Shown piece after piece: positions 1 through 13,006 of a stretch of DNA of 64,000 bases. The stretch covers positions 17,639,140 through 17,703,139 of the forward strand of contig NC_079384.1 in assembly GCF_021018895.1 (NCBI RefSeq), in the 5' to 3' direction. Source of the DNA: Seriola aureovittata. Taxonomy: Eukaryota; Chordata; Actinopteri; Carangiformes; Carangidae. Numbering within the stretch: the first letter of the stretch is position 1; each line of letters begins with the position of its first letter. Below the pieces are notes generated by a model, which ran no database searches, was not told the DNA's origin, and saw only the letters and a list, made by a program, of their open reading frames with translations. A program made the position numbers and the translations under genes.

Positions 1-3000
1 CTATCCACTTCGTCACTGCAACACCTGCTGCCATAGCAACCTCCCACCCCCACCTCCTCCACCTCAAGTTAGTATTAGAGAGAAGCATGCTGAGTTATCT
101 GACTTCACCTGGAACATTTCTCCTGGGGGGGATTGTCCTCGTCATACATCTATTTCTGCCTAAATTCATTCTTTTTTTTTTCAATCTAAACAAATAACAT
201 GAATGGCCAATGTGTGTGTAATGCCAAATGTAAACAAATACAGGCTAAAAGCGAGGCCCAAAAGAGAAAACCCGTAGGCAACATTACAACAGCCCATTGG
301 ATGAGCTTTTCTTGGTCTTGATCTCCTCATCCTCTTGTCATATTTGTCCTCAGATTGGCCGATATATCTGTGTTTCCATCCATCAGTTTAGCAAAAACAT
401 TTGTGTTTTCACACAGAAAGTCACATTTCAAAGGTTTAAGGACAAGCTGCTCTTCCTTCCTTTCTTCTTTTAATATACAAAGATGTAAATTACAGGAGCA
501 GCAACCAGTTTGCTGAAAAACAGTGGCTCGTTTCAGCTGTAACAACCCCGTCTCCAACCCTGGCTGTGATTATTCCTGTGGATAGAGGGAGGGTGAAGAA
601 TGACCCACATAAGTGCTCTGGATTAAAATCACTGACCAGGGCAGGTAATATTAAAATCACACCACCTCCCCTACAGAAATAAATCCGGTATGAATGGGAT
701 GTAAGTCATATACACATATTGCATAATATAGTCAAAGTGCATTATAGCCTGGTGGCTATTACGAGATACATCACTCCTTTCTCCAGTCTGGGTTAAATGA
801 CCAGTCTGCAGACATAGAATAAATATATCAAAGCTTTCTCAGGCCTGTCACCTCCTGCTGTTTGTCCAGAAGCAACCAACCACACATGATGGCTGTTGTA
901 TTGACTGGAGCTCATGTGTCTGGCAGTGCAGGTGGAGTAAAAACTGTGACATCTCAGAGACTCAGACAGTTCAATAATTCTTTATTTCTGAGGATTTTAT
1001 TCTGTGTCTAGTGAATTTCTCCAAATAAATGACTAAAAAAGAAAAATATTGGACAAAAAAAGTGTAAATACATGTATGTTGTGAGAGTTGGTCATCGTAG
1101 CAGACATTGTAGAAGTAGTTTTCAAAGGTAGTTTGTATGAACAAGCCTTCTGACATTGTGTAGACATGTTTTAGATATTGTTCAGAGCTCTGTAGGTCTG
1201 AAAATGTTGAAAAATTATCATTTTTTCAGGAAAACTTCTTTTATGGCTGCTCTTGTAGAAACTCGTGTTTATATCATTCATGGGAGGGAGGTCTCCTTTA
1301 GCAATATTGTTTTGCTACCAGCACTGATCGTAGCTTTGGCTAATAGGTTAGCACATTGTATTCACCAAGAAAATGCATGTATCAATGCTCTTCACATTCA
1401 CTCCAAAACACAGAGTGTGAATCCTCGAGGCCTGACAAACATTTTCCTCATAAAACATTTTTGTTGTTTACGTCCATGTTCATGACATCAATTTTCCTCT
1501 TCTTCTTGGTACATTGTTGTGTTTCTCGCCGCATTACCGCCACCAACTGTCAGCAGAATAGTGTGAAACTGGTATACTCGTATTCATACTCATATATATC
1601 CTTGCTGTCAATGCAAACTGGGAACCTGCTCATACATTTGATCCATCGTGTCAGAAATAATATCCATTAATATAAAAATGTATAATATACAGAAAATGAT
1701 TTGGTGTGATGGTATCACATCTACCTCCTGCTGCCGCCACCACCACTCATGAAGCCTCTGACTGTGATCTAATCTCCTCCTCTGTGCAGCACTGAGCTCT
1801 CATGTCTCTGCTGAGGTTCATCATTCACCACTGGGATTGTTCTTCCTGGTAAAACAGCAGCAGCAGTGATGAAGCTGGTTGGTTTGCTGGGCAAGTTTCA
1901 CTCAGCAGAGAAAACACATCCAGTGTTGGGCTGACTAAAGGTGACAGGAGCTGCTGTGGTGTGTCCACACACTTTCGAATGAGCAAAGCACTACTGTAAA
2001 ACTACAGCTGATTTTAGAGCCATTTCTGTTGTTTGATTGTAGTTTTATCAGTTTGTAATTGTCATGTAATGTTATCTATTCATCCCTCATTATTTCATTA
2101 TCTAGCTCAGCTTCAGTAACACCTAGAGGGAATAGATTTTAATATGATGCAGATTTGATGTAATTAAAGCCTTAAAATGGTTAAATAAAGTAATGAAAAC
2201 AATGTATTATCACAATATAAATGCTGTTACAACCCCCAGCTAGCTTAATAGAGGAGGGCTGGAATATAGACATTAGAATTACCAGAGGCTGACCTGCTCA
2301 GATATGTGCTGTTGCCTCTGTGTTCAACTGGCACAAAACTAGTGAAGGACATTTACCAAGGTCAAAACTACCCATACAGGGTTAAGGTTATAATCACAAT
2401 TGTTTCATACAGATGAGGTGAATCACTCTCTCGGATTTTGTCATGCCTACATCATAACTTATTCCACTGTCCTTTTCTGTTCTGACTAGAGCCCCATACT
2501 CTTTTATTCATTTTTATTTCAAGGCCACAAATGATTCATGAGGGCTGACGTCAGAAGTACTTTGCACTTCTTTCCCTGAATAAGAACACAGCTACAGTAA
2601 ATAGCTCATCGTGAAACAGGGCATTTAAAGCCCCGATGTGCAGAATTTGTAGAGTGTAGCTTCATGAAATTATACTACAAGATATAGATACTACATGTAG
2701 GGTCTTTAAGTGTTGTAGTGTGTTAGTTTTATCCCTAAGGTTGGATCCCAGTAACCAGTTCCAGGTTGATAAAATACATGCATTTGCTAAATGTTTTATG
2801 ATAGCAGATATTTTGGCATGAATTCACATATATTGCCTTTACCCTTACAAGATTATTTTGTACCATATATGCACATTAGTGTGTGGTTGCTTCCCTGAAA
2901 TATCAGACCTGAAAATGAGTTAAGCTTATGTCCTACTCCATGTAGCAGCAGTTCCTCTATAAGTTAAATTTGCATCATGACTAAACTGACATTATAAATT

Positions 3001-5606
3001 TTTTCACGCCATATATTAATTGCACAAAGTGTTTGCACACACTGCAACCTCAGTAATAAACATGAAGTAGAATTGTCATCTGTCTGACAACGTCAACAAA
3101 AACTGAAAATATATCAACTTCATACAGGTAGAATTCATGGAAGATTGTACATTTGTACAATGTGAGTGTCAGTGAGTGTATATCTTTATTAAGCCAGTGC
3201 ACATCAGTTACCAGATAAATATTCAACAGCTATGAAAGTCTACAGCCCTCAGGGATCACTCCCAGTCCCTCACAGTGTTGGTGCATCTGTTCGGACTGAG
3301 GAAGACGCCTTTGAACTTTTTTGCCTTTTTAATTGCGGGACATGAAAATTTAAGGGTGTCTGGTCTTCTGCCAAAAGAAGTCCTGGACCAGAGGAAGAGG
3401 GGGAAAAAACACAGAGGGTTGAGTCATTTTACGAGAGAACAATCTGTACTTGCTCCAGTGCCCTTTCCAAAACGTCTCAAAAGATTTATCAGTGTAAAAC
3501 CCCTTTTACACATCTATTATCTCCGACTGCTTCTGTATTCTTCACCACCACCACCACCACCATACACCACCATCACTGCCTCCCTCCGCCTCGCCTCCTC
3601 TCTCTCTTCTCTCTGTGCCAGTGGGAATCCCGGGTGTGACGACAGAAGCTGATGCTGCAGTAAAGTAGCGGCTGTGCTGCTGAGGCTTTGATTCTGGATG
3701 CTGTAACGCCCTTGATGTGTCAAACAATTAACAAAAAGCTGCAGAGAGAGGAGAGGAGGGCGAGTCAGAGTGAGTCAGGAGTGAGGCTCAGATGAAGAGA
3801 AAGATACAACATCTTCAAATAATATTCTGGACCAGGCTGAGCTTGGCTCTTTCTCCTTTCATCCTTCTTCTCCGAGGCAAAGGTGGCCATATGTAACATT
3901 TATCGTTTTTTCGTCCACCCTGTGGGAAGTTTTTTTTTTGCTTTTCTCCCTTTAGATTTTTATCTTTTTCAAAAATATGTGTTTTTCAGCCTCTCCCTTC
4001 CTCAGCTGCGACCCCCACGTCATGCCGCGTTATGAGGACCTGATCCCCCGAGTGGAAACGTCAGCACAACATTAACAGCTGACCTTCTCCTCTCCTCACA
4101 TGTGCAGATAAACAGAGGCAGCGCCAAACACGAGGAAATGTTAGCAGCATATGCAGCATGTTTTGTCAATAATGGCACTTTGTCAGAGAAAAAAACTCAT
4201 GTTAAAAGCCTTTAGTTGTAGGTATTTTTATAGTTTAAATCGATATATGTGGTTAAATTCAACCCCATTACTATGTTCAGTACAATAAAGAAAGTTTTTG
4301 ATAAAAAATGCTAACAAGAAAAACTAAGAGGTCTAATACGCCTGTGTTTCTTGTGACACAATATAGAAATCTGGCTCAGCAGTCTAATAACATTATAAGA
4401 TTAAGTTTAGATATCATCAGAAGTGACCTCATGCTCAGGGAAATGGAAAGATATCTCGACCTAATATCAGGGACAAGTTGGTTCAAAGATTCCACCTAAA
4501 AGAGAAGATAAAAGCTTCATAACACTTTATAAAGTATGAATATGACATTAGTTTTTTTTTATTTGAAAAGTGACAAAGAAAACAAATTGCATATAGTGCA
4601 GGGAGGCAAAAAGCTCAGCGGGCTTATTTAAAACCTATATACCTATATATAAGTATGTTGAAATATCACAAAATTATAGAAATACAAAATAAAAAAAATA
4701 ATGTGACTACGTAAAAATGATGAGAAACTAATAGATTCAAAATATATATAATAAAATTAACAGCAATAATAACAATAACATCAAAATAAGAGCAGGAAAA
4801 CATTGCTGTAACATATAGGAAAGGAAAGGTTTTAGATTTAAGAACATGTAATACATACAATAAGGAACATCGAAACTATGGTACACTGTCTGTGCTCCTT
4901 TCAGCCTTTACATGAAGGATATTATGAAGCCTTTTTATATGCACCATTATTAATTCTATGTATTGATGGGGCTGTATTATACTGCATGATATGAATAATT
5001 AATTTTTCTATTATTCTGTCATGCATACAACTATGTCCAGCCCATATCTGCTCACAAGACAGACAGAAAGAATCATAGTGCTGCATTACACATTTTCATG
5101 TTCACTTTCACTGTCACGTCCTTTGCTTTCTATACCAGGCTGTTGAGAGTCAGGAAAGATAAACAACCATAACAATCTGTGATCTTCAGTTGCGAAGAAT
5201 TTTTTTGGAAAATAATCTTTCTTAAATCATCTTAATTTGTACAGTGCAAATTTCCTCTTAATGACTTGTTTGACTAATTTCTGGCTAAACAACGAACATT
5301 TTCTTTGCATCTGTTTCTCGCTGCATTATATGAGATAAGACTAGTGTTTACTTCTGGTGTCAGTACAGAGAGCCAAGTGTAGTAAACCTTTAATACGCTC
5401 TCAGACAGTTTTTTATCTTCTAGAGCATCTCAAGGATCCCTGTGTCTCCAGTTGACTGCGTGTAAAACTGAGTTGCTGCTTGTATTATCATTCAAAACAT
5501 CTATTTTTACATCCTCATGAAATTTGAGCATCTGTTTTTCTGTATCTACTTTTTAAACAGAAATATCTGCAGAGAGTCTGGGAGACATTAGAATACTGTG
5601 TGCTGG

Positions 5607-5608
<2 letters not shown>

Positions 5609-5657
<49 letters not shown>
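5609..5657. repeat. (AT)n microsatellite
   Basis: An uninterrupted run of alternating A and T, about 49 bp, in the presumed arhgap44 intron 1. Confidence 0.95.
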
Positions 5658-5660
<3 letters not shown>

Positions 5661-6044
5661 CTTTACCTCTGATAGACATTGAGTACACATTGTCCTGCTT
5701 CTTCCACAGACCAGTCACTCATTCTGCAGGTACATTATGCTGCAGCTATAGCTTTGATATACAGTTAATAACACATTAATAATACATGCATTTCCCTCAG
5801 GGAGACATGTGGTCAAAGTATTATCGAATCTTGCCTCCTGCTGGTAATTGAGGACATGACAGTTCAAACTTGAGCCATTTGAATAATATGTAAATGTTAT
5901 TGTGTTCTGTTATGCAGGTACATTTGCAGATTTAATACATACAAGCCTGCGAGGTCAAGAAAAGCAGCGTCTAACTGCAGCAGCTGACAGCAGTTTGTTT
6001 TGCTTGTGTTAAGCTTCGTATTTATCATAGCATGAAAAGAGATG

Positions 6045-6046
<2 letters not shown>

Positions 6047-6133
<87 letters not shown>
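6047..6133. repeat. (GT)n microsatellite
   Basis: A perfect GT dinucleotide run of about 87 bp. It yields spurious histidine/threonine reading frames on the minus strand, which are not genes. Confidence 0.97.
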
Positions 6134-6134
<1 letters not shown>

Positions 6135-6899
6135 AATATAAACTGTCACAGAGGAAACACAATTTGCATTGTGAGCATGTTTCGATTACTTGTGTTTGCC
6201 TGAGTGTGTGAAAGAGCAGCACCAGACTCTTCCAGGTGTGTAGACTAATTGCTAACCTCCTCATTAGTGTGTGTTTATGTGTGTGTGTTTACATGAGGAT
6301 CATTATCCCGTAGTTACATTCACTGAGCCAGTAAATCTTGCGTTGCAGCGACTTGTTGTCAGAGAGGAAATGAATCCAGAGAGAGCAGCAGCAGCAGCAG
6401 TGGCGGGACTGTCAGTGATTTACTCAGCTTCAAACCTTCAGGAAAAGTCCTGGATTTGTATACAGTGTGTCTGATAGAAATTAGGTTAAGTCAATATGAA
6501 GAGACAGAGCCACTGTGGCTGAGCTAACAGAAACACTGTCATTGTGCTGCAGCTAAAGCCACACAGTGGATACAGTCACAAACAGATCTGGATATGATTA
6601 AATCCCCTTCTACCAATCTAATGAAGTATACAGCACTGCAGCTAGCACGCTCTTTTCACCTGAAGTGTGACACTCACTGTCTGTTGGCCGTGACAGGTGG
6701 CTCTGAAAAGTTTGTTGCAGCAACATGTGGTCGCAGTTACCACTCACAACCTCCTATAAACTCTGTGTTACTGCACTTCTCAGTTTGATTATAGTCAAAT
6801 ATTGTTTTGTTTGGTTTGTGGTGGTCTTATAATTTTTTTTAATTTAAACTTTTCTGCGTTTAAACAGGAAAACGGCGACAGTCAGGCATTATGTTTTCG

Positions 6900-7375
6900 G
6901 GTTGTCCATCTGTCCGTCCGTCCCATTCTCCTGAACACGATATATCAGTAACATCCTATGGGATCTGATTAGATTTTGGTGGTCAAAGGGCCAGGTTAGG
7001 TGACCTCACAAAACATGGTTTTGGCCTTGTGAACGCAACATCTAAGGAACATGTCGAGGGAATGTCCATTTGGACTCAAGGAAGAACTGATAAGAATTTG
7101 ATGGTCAAAGGTCAAAGTTCAAGGTCACTGTGACCTCACAAAACATGTTTTTGGCCATAACTCACAAATTCAAACACTAATTATGATGCAATTTAACACG
7201 TCTTATGGGATACAATGATGAAGTGATGACATTTTATATCCAAAAGGTCAAAGGTCAGCTTCACTGTGACATCATAAAGCTCTGTAAAAACACTCAGGAA
7301 GTGGAGATTGTGACCATATTTCCTGCAACTTGGCTGGTTGGTGGAGGCATACAGCCATGAGGTGGTGATTCTAGT
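6900..7375. repeat. Dispersed teleost repeat with internal near-duplication
   Basis: The phrase ggtcaaaggtcaaagttcaa and the phrase tgacctcacaaaacatg each recur within the segment (about 7,000-7,020 and 7,130-7,150), then a third variant follows near 7,245-7,275. I recognise the text as resembling a repeat common in fish genomes, but I cannot assign its family without a library. Confidence 0.55.
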
Positions 7376-8186
7376 TTTAGAGTGTCCTAGTCGAGGGAGG
7401 CTGCAGCAGTGAGTTACAGACAAACAGCAAATACCAAACCACATGCAACAGGCAGCTGTAACATTTTGCTCGTGTGTCTCATGTAATTGTGCTTGCAGGG
7501 GGTCTGAGTGATCCCATAAAACATCTTCAGATCCACTAATGCAGAACATGTGGTATGTGCTTTCTGAATCTGACGACTTTTAGCACTGGTATGCACTAGT
7601 ATAGTTGTATGCGTAGATCTATAATTTGAGTTGATAGTTGCAGTAAAACTATAAATTGTTGTGCAATGATGTGTTGAAAGGCTGAAATATGTAATTTATG
7701 TGATTATTTGGTACAAAAGATCATAAAAAATGAATCCAGCTGTCCTCATCTGTAAATGATCAAACTACAAACTTTTTACAGCCACCTCCCGAGCCAACAG
7801 GTGGTTTTTGATGCTCAAAAAAATAGATTTTTGGTGGAGTATTCCTTTGAAGCAACCACTCGCTCAAACAGCTGCATTAGCTAAGAGCTGGATTGAGTAG
7901 AAAAGAACAAGAGATCCAGTCAGAGAGCTGCATGCTGAGGCTCACGAGGAACACACTTCAGCCGAGGAGATGGAAGAATGAAAGAAAAGAGCTTTTTCCT
8001 TTTTTTTTTTTTCCCTTTTTTTTTTTCCTCCTCCGTCCAGCTGTTTCATTTCAGTCGGATCAATAATCATCCAGCCAAGCCAGGAGAGAAAAGGTGTGAG
8101 TGTGTCTGTGAGGTGAGAAAAAGGAGTTACAGGGTTTAAAAAGCCAGGACTGCTGTCTTATATGTGTTTCATATAATTTTCCTTAT

Positions 8187-8190
<4 letters not shown>

Positions 8191-8259
<69 letters not shown>
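8191..8259. repeat. (GT)n microsatellite
   Basis: A GT run of about 69 bp with a single interruption (gtttgt) in the presumed arhgap44 intron 1. Confidence 0.95.
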
Positions 8260-8263
<4 letters not shown>

Positions 8264-11068
8264 CATAAACATTCAGTCAGTTTATAAATTCTGCAGAGGA
8301 ACCTGTTGATTGTTGGTTCAGGGAGAGATTGGCAGGTGATGATGGAAAGAGTGAAAGGACCAGATCATCAGGTCTCATTCTTCCGGCTGCCCTCCCCTTC
8401 CCTTCTTTCTCCTCCCTCTGTCACTCCACCCCCCCCACCCCCCCCACCCCTATTTTTTGGCTCATGGAAGTCGCTCTGCCGCTGCCTGAAAACAGGTGGT
8501 TTCCCTCCTGTAGGCAGGGGGGATGTGGAAGAGAAAGCTGCAGATCAGCAGGACTCGAGCCTCACGCAGGAACAGCACGGCTGTGTAAGTCCACACAACC
8601 ACAGCGCAGGATGCCTGTCAATGCTGTTTCTAAATTTTTTTTATTTGGGCTGAATTATAGCAAAGTGTGTTTGTGTAAGGATGGAATCAGAGGGGATGAG
8701 TTTGTCTGAGCTGTGCAGGAAGTGAGGTGAGGCAGACTGGACTGGTTAGAAAGGCTAGAGCTGCTAGATGTTGTGATCTCTTGAACTTGCTTGTATCTTT
8801 GAACATATGCATGAATAAGCTTATGTTCTCAGACTATAGTTAATATATTGTTGATAATATGGTTTTTTGCATCTGTACTTGCAGCTTTTCTGCTAAAAAA
8901 CATGTTTTAATTTAGTTTCTGTTTGGTGCCACTTTATAATAAGGCAGCCTTTATAAAGGGTTTATATTGGCTACATTAACCTCTTTGTGTTGTAATAACG
9001 TCTCATGTAAACTTCACAGAACCACGGTTAATGCTTTAAATTGAAGAAGACACTTGTACCATTAAATGTATTAGAACAAAATACTTAATTTAGTTGTCTT
9101 CATAAAAATTTAGGACATTGATTATAGATTAAAAAGCGATGACAGTAATGATCTATTGATTAACTGAACAAATAATTATAATATCTTCATAACTTTCAGC
9201 ACAAGACTCTATATTACACTAGAATTTCATTAATTGGATCCAATTAACCATTGTCAATATTTTACCTATAATTAGATCTAAATTATCCCCAGGAAATTGT
9301 TGGGAAATTATGGAGCTGTAAAATACAGTGTTGCAGTTGCCCAAATGCTTTGCATCATATTTTCAAAACAGTCAATTGGAGAAGTTTTCTAAAGAATTCA
9401 CGGGGATAATAACTGACTAATAAGTGACGCATTAGTATGATTTATTAACCATTAATGAAACCATTATTTACAACTTATAAACCTGTATTTTCCCTGATGC
9501 TTTGCTCCATTTTTAGAAGATTAAAAAGAAGGTTTTTCTTTTTAAGCACAAACACTGTAAACAGAACATTTTACTGAAACCCTTGTTATCTATTTTATGA
9601 CTTCTTCTACCTGTTAAACCAGAGGTTTGTACCTCCAGGACCGAGGAGGTTAACCTCAGGTCATTCACATTCATCTGTTTATCAGTTCTTCTGTTTTTAC
9701 GGCTGTTGACAATAGAGATTTTCCTCATGGTCAATTAGAATCAGAACGATCAATGCAGACAAATGCGATCAAAAATACAGGGAGTGTTCTGTGTTGTTGT
9801 CAGTTGTTGCAGGGTGTGAACAGGGTCTAAATCACTGTACAGGGAGGTTTTGCTGTTTTCAGGGAATTTATCTCTAATTTAGTGGCTGAAAATGAAAATG
9901 TGTCCTCACTCTTCAGTGAATCTTTTGCACTGCCCCGCACATTGCATATTTCCCTACACATGTAGCTTGTACATGTGACAAATAAACCATTTAATCTTCC
10001 GATACATCTTCAGGTTTTGTTGTTGTTTCTGTGTCTTCAGCTGCAGAGTCTTGTATGAAACCAGAGCTCACTTACATATTTCAACTGTGAGGATAATATT
10101 GCAATAAAAGAGAATCTTAATGCTAAGATGCTTTTAGGGAAAGCAATCCAGATTGCAGCTTGATGTATAATCAGTGTGTGTGGAGCTGGATCAGAGCAAA
10201 CAGAGAAAAGCATCCAGCAGTTCAGTGTCTGTCAGTGAGAGAAGCCTCAACTGCAGATTCAGCTTTCTGATTTAGTTGTTGTTGGTTCTACTTTTTCATG
10301 CTGACTCAAAGCACCGCTGTGTCTGAATACAACTTCACAGAGCTGCTAGTGTGACTCCTCATCATACTTGTTTTTAATACATTATATAGAAATTAATTAA
10401 CAGGCTCGCTCATACTTTCATCCAATTCATCAAAATTAAGCAACTACTCATATTATCTGGTAGTTATTATCAGTTGAGAAACTGCACAGTTCCCCAGCAT
10501 CATATTCTGCACTCCGCAGTCATTTACATGTGGTTCTCATCGATTTAAACTGTATTATATTTTGAGACCAGTAAGATACTGTATAGTGTTGACTGTCCAG
10601 CCCTTTGTGTATTATATATTAACTGTGTGAATGAGCTGTGTGACAGTGCAGATTTTGGATCATCCAACGGATTTTCTCAACCCATAAACAAAGGACAAGT
10701 TAAATCTCTCCAAGTGTGCCAGGTGCATGGTTTTCACTGGATGGTGATATTTTGTCCTGAGATTGATTTCTACACCAAACCCTCCTGAGGGGTCTTCAGG
10801 CTCTTTAATGTCAGATTTCCACCTTGAGAATTTGTCGTTAAGCTTTCCCAGCTTGAGCCCAAGAAAAAAAAGAACCTTCTTGTTTTATGATTAGCTCCAG
10901 GCAGCAACTGCTATATTATTTATCATGTGCACAGAAATCCAGCAAGTTATGTAATTACACTGACTGAGTACCGTGTGTGTATTCTGCCCGGTTCCCACTG
11001 TAATAAATTATGTAATGTAGCAGTTTCCCCTCCTGCACTAACAGGCGTCTTCTCTCTTCTCTTCACAG

Positions 11069-11108
11069 GGCTGAAAAAACAGAAGTATTAAGTGAAGACC
11101 TGTTACAG
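11069..11108 (+). CDS. arhgap44: arhgap44 exon 2 (start of BAR domain)
   Basis: 40 nt. The acceptor is cttcacag and the donor is cag|gtacta. One base completes a codon from the missing exon 1, then AEKTEVLSEDLLQ is read, identical to what I remember of the human protein. It ends in phase 0. Confidence 0.9.
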
Positions 11109-11643
11109 GTACTAATGAACCTTCATCTAATGTGTGTGTTTCTCTCTGCGTTACAGAGAAATATCATTATTGGTGCAGAGTATTCAGTGTGCATGACTTT
11201 TTCAGATGGCTTTCTGAACTGCCTTCAGGCAACGTTAATGAGCGCTGAAATTGAACTTCTTTGTGAGACAAAGGGCTGAATGTCCCCGCTGATTGACTCG
11301 GGCTGCAGCGCTGTTAATTGGCCTGATTAATGACGCCCTCAGTGGCAGCAACATCAGTTCAACTGAGTTGGTTTAATAATCAAATGAGAGACAGGTAATG
11401 GTCTCACCAGCTGAGAACGACCTTGTTTATATATCAGCGTTTTTAGAGACAAACAGCTCTGACAGACGCCTGCAGCCTTCATCTTTTTTAATCAAACTCT
11501 GTTCCAGCTTCAGGCTTTAGGTGCCTGAATGTGCATGTCTCTGACTGCCAGCAGGGAAAGTGACATAACCTGTGCATTAGGAGTCTGTTTCAATGTATAT
11601 GTGTGTCTTATCAATTTCTTATTGAGGCTTATTCTCTGTCTTT

Positions 11644-11694
<51 letters not shown>

Positions 11695-12946
11695 GTGTGT
11701 GTGTGTTTTAGGTGGAGAAACGTCTGGAGCTGGTCAAGCAGGTTTCCCACAGCACACACAAGAAGTTGACTGCTTGTCTGCAGGGCCAGCAGGGAGTGGA
11801 TGTTGACAAGAAGTCTGTCAGGTCGCCCTCGGTGAGAAGCATCACAGAGTCACAACCCAAACACACTTTAATAATAAGATTATTAATAGCAATACTACTA
11901 ATAAGAAAAAGAAGAAGAATAAAACTTTATTATACAGGACATTTAATCAAAAAGTTACAATACAATACATAAATAAAAAATAGCATCATTAAAACTATGA
12001 AAAAAGAGGGGACAATAAATAAATGACATAAAATTAACTGTAAATAAATAAATGAATAATAACAACAGTGTGAATGTGATAAAATATAGTAAAAGTTTCT
12101 ACATAAAGACAAGTTTGAAAAGATGGTTTTAGGTTTTCTTTTAAAATTGGTAAGTGAGGTTTGTTTGAGGTTAAAAGAAGTCACTAACAAGGTTGGTGTT
12201 CAACAACTGATCCCAAATAAAATACTGAAGCACATAATTCACTTTAGCAATTTAATGATCAGGTGCAAAAAGTAACATTTCAACCATTAGTGTTTCGACT
12301 CTGAAGAAGATGCAGTGTCTCCGGTTCGCAGCTGGCTCGAAACAGAAAAAAAAAATACTGTATATATGTTCACACATTTATAAATATGAAAGATTCAGCC
12401 ATGTGAACATGTCTGATTGTTCCTCGTGCACATTCAATCCCAAGCGTCATGTTCCAGCCTCAAGGTATCATAAGACGTTTACATTAACACTGCTCTGTCT
12501 CCCTTAAAGATTGACTAAAGTCATTGTGGGAAAGCTAGGAAATGTGTAAATGAAGTAGGAGCAGATGAAGCTGGAGGAAGAGAAGTGAGAACAGGAAGTA
12601 TATTTTTGGATTCATTCCATGAAATGTGATGATAAAAGCAGGTTAATTACAAAGTATCTGATTGAGAATGGACTTTTCCCCCAGGTGCTTCAGGACTCTG
12701 TTTGCCTTTGTCTTCCTGCTCTGTTCTCAAATGTTCCCTGTGTTTAAGTGTGTTTTACTGTTTGTGTGATTCATTTAATTTGTTTAATTACAGTTTATCC
12801 AGTGTTGATTGACACGTTGAGCTGACGACGGCTGATTCATCGACTGTGTTTGTTTCTGTGCAGAAAAAACTTCCTCTCACAACACTAGCACAATGTATGG
12901 TGGACGGGGCGGCAGTGCTCGGAGACGAGTCTCTACTAGGGTGAGC

Positions 12947-13006
<60 letters not shown>

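Larger units (their letters stand above)
1..11068. other. Putative arhgap44 intron 1 / upstream DNA, no supported exon
   Basis: No coding exon could be supported here. The first arhgap44 coding exon (short, beginning MKKQFNRM in the human protein as I remember it) was looked for and not found, so it is probably left of the window and this stretch is intron. It holds an (AT)n tract near 5,609-5,657, long (GT)n tracts near 6,047-6,133 and 8,191-8,259, pyrimidine-rich DNA near 3,530-3,620 and 7,995-8,030, and a dispersed repeat at about 6,900-7,375. Two exon-like pieces with donors (about 8,040-8,094 and 8,520-8,584) could be untranslated exons, but nothing confirms them. Confidence 0.5.

Noticed and set aside
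3275..3727. Plus and minus frames with Pro or Gly/Trp runs near a (CCA)n stretch
   Set aside because: Low-complexity coding potential only; no homology recognised and no consistent splice sites.
5897..6264. Two His/Thr-rich minus-strand frames
   Set aside because: Caused by the (GT)n run at 6,047-6,133.
8306..8709. Frames of 115 and 126 codons ending near a possible donor at 8,584
   Set aside because: Driven by poly-C and T-rich sequence; they cannot be joined in phase to arhgap44 exon 2 with an initiating Met resembling the family N-terminus.
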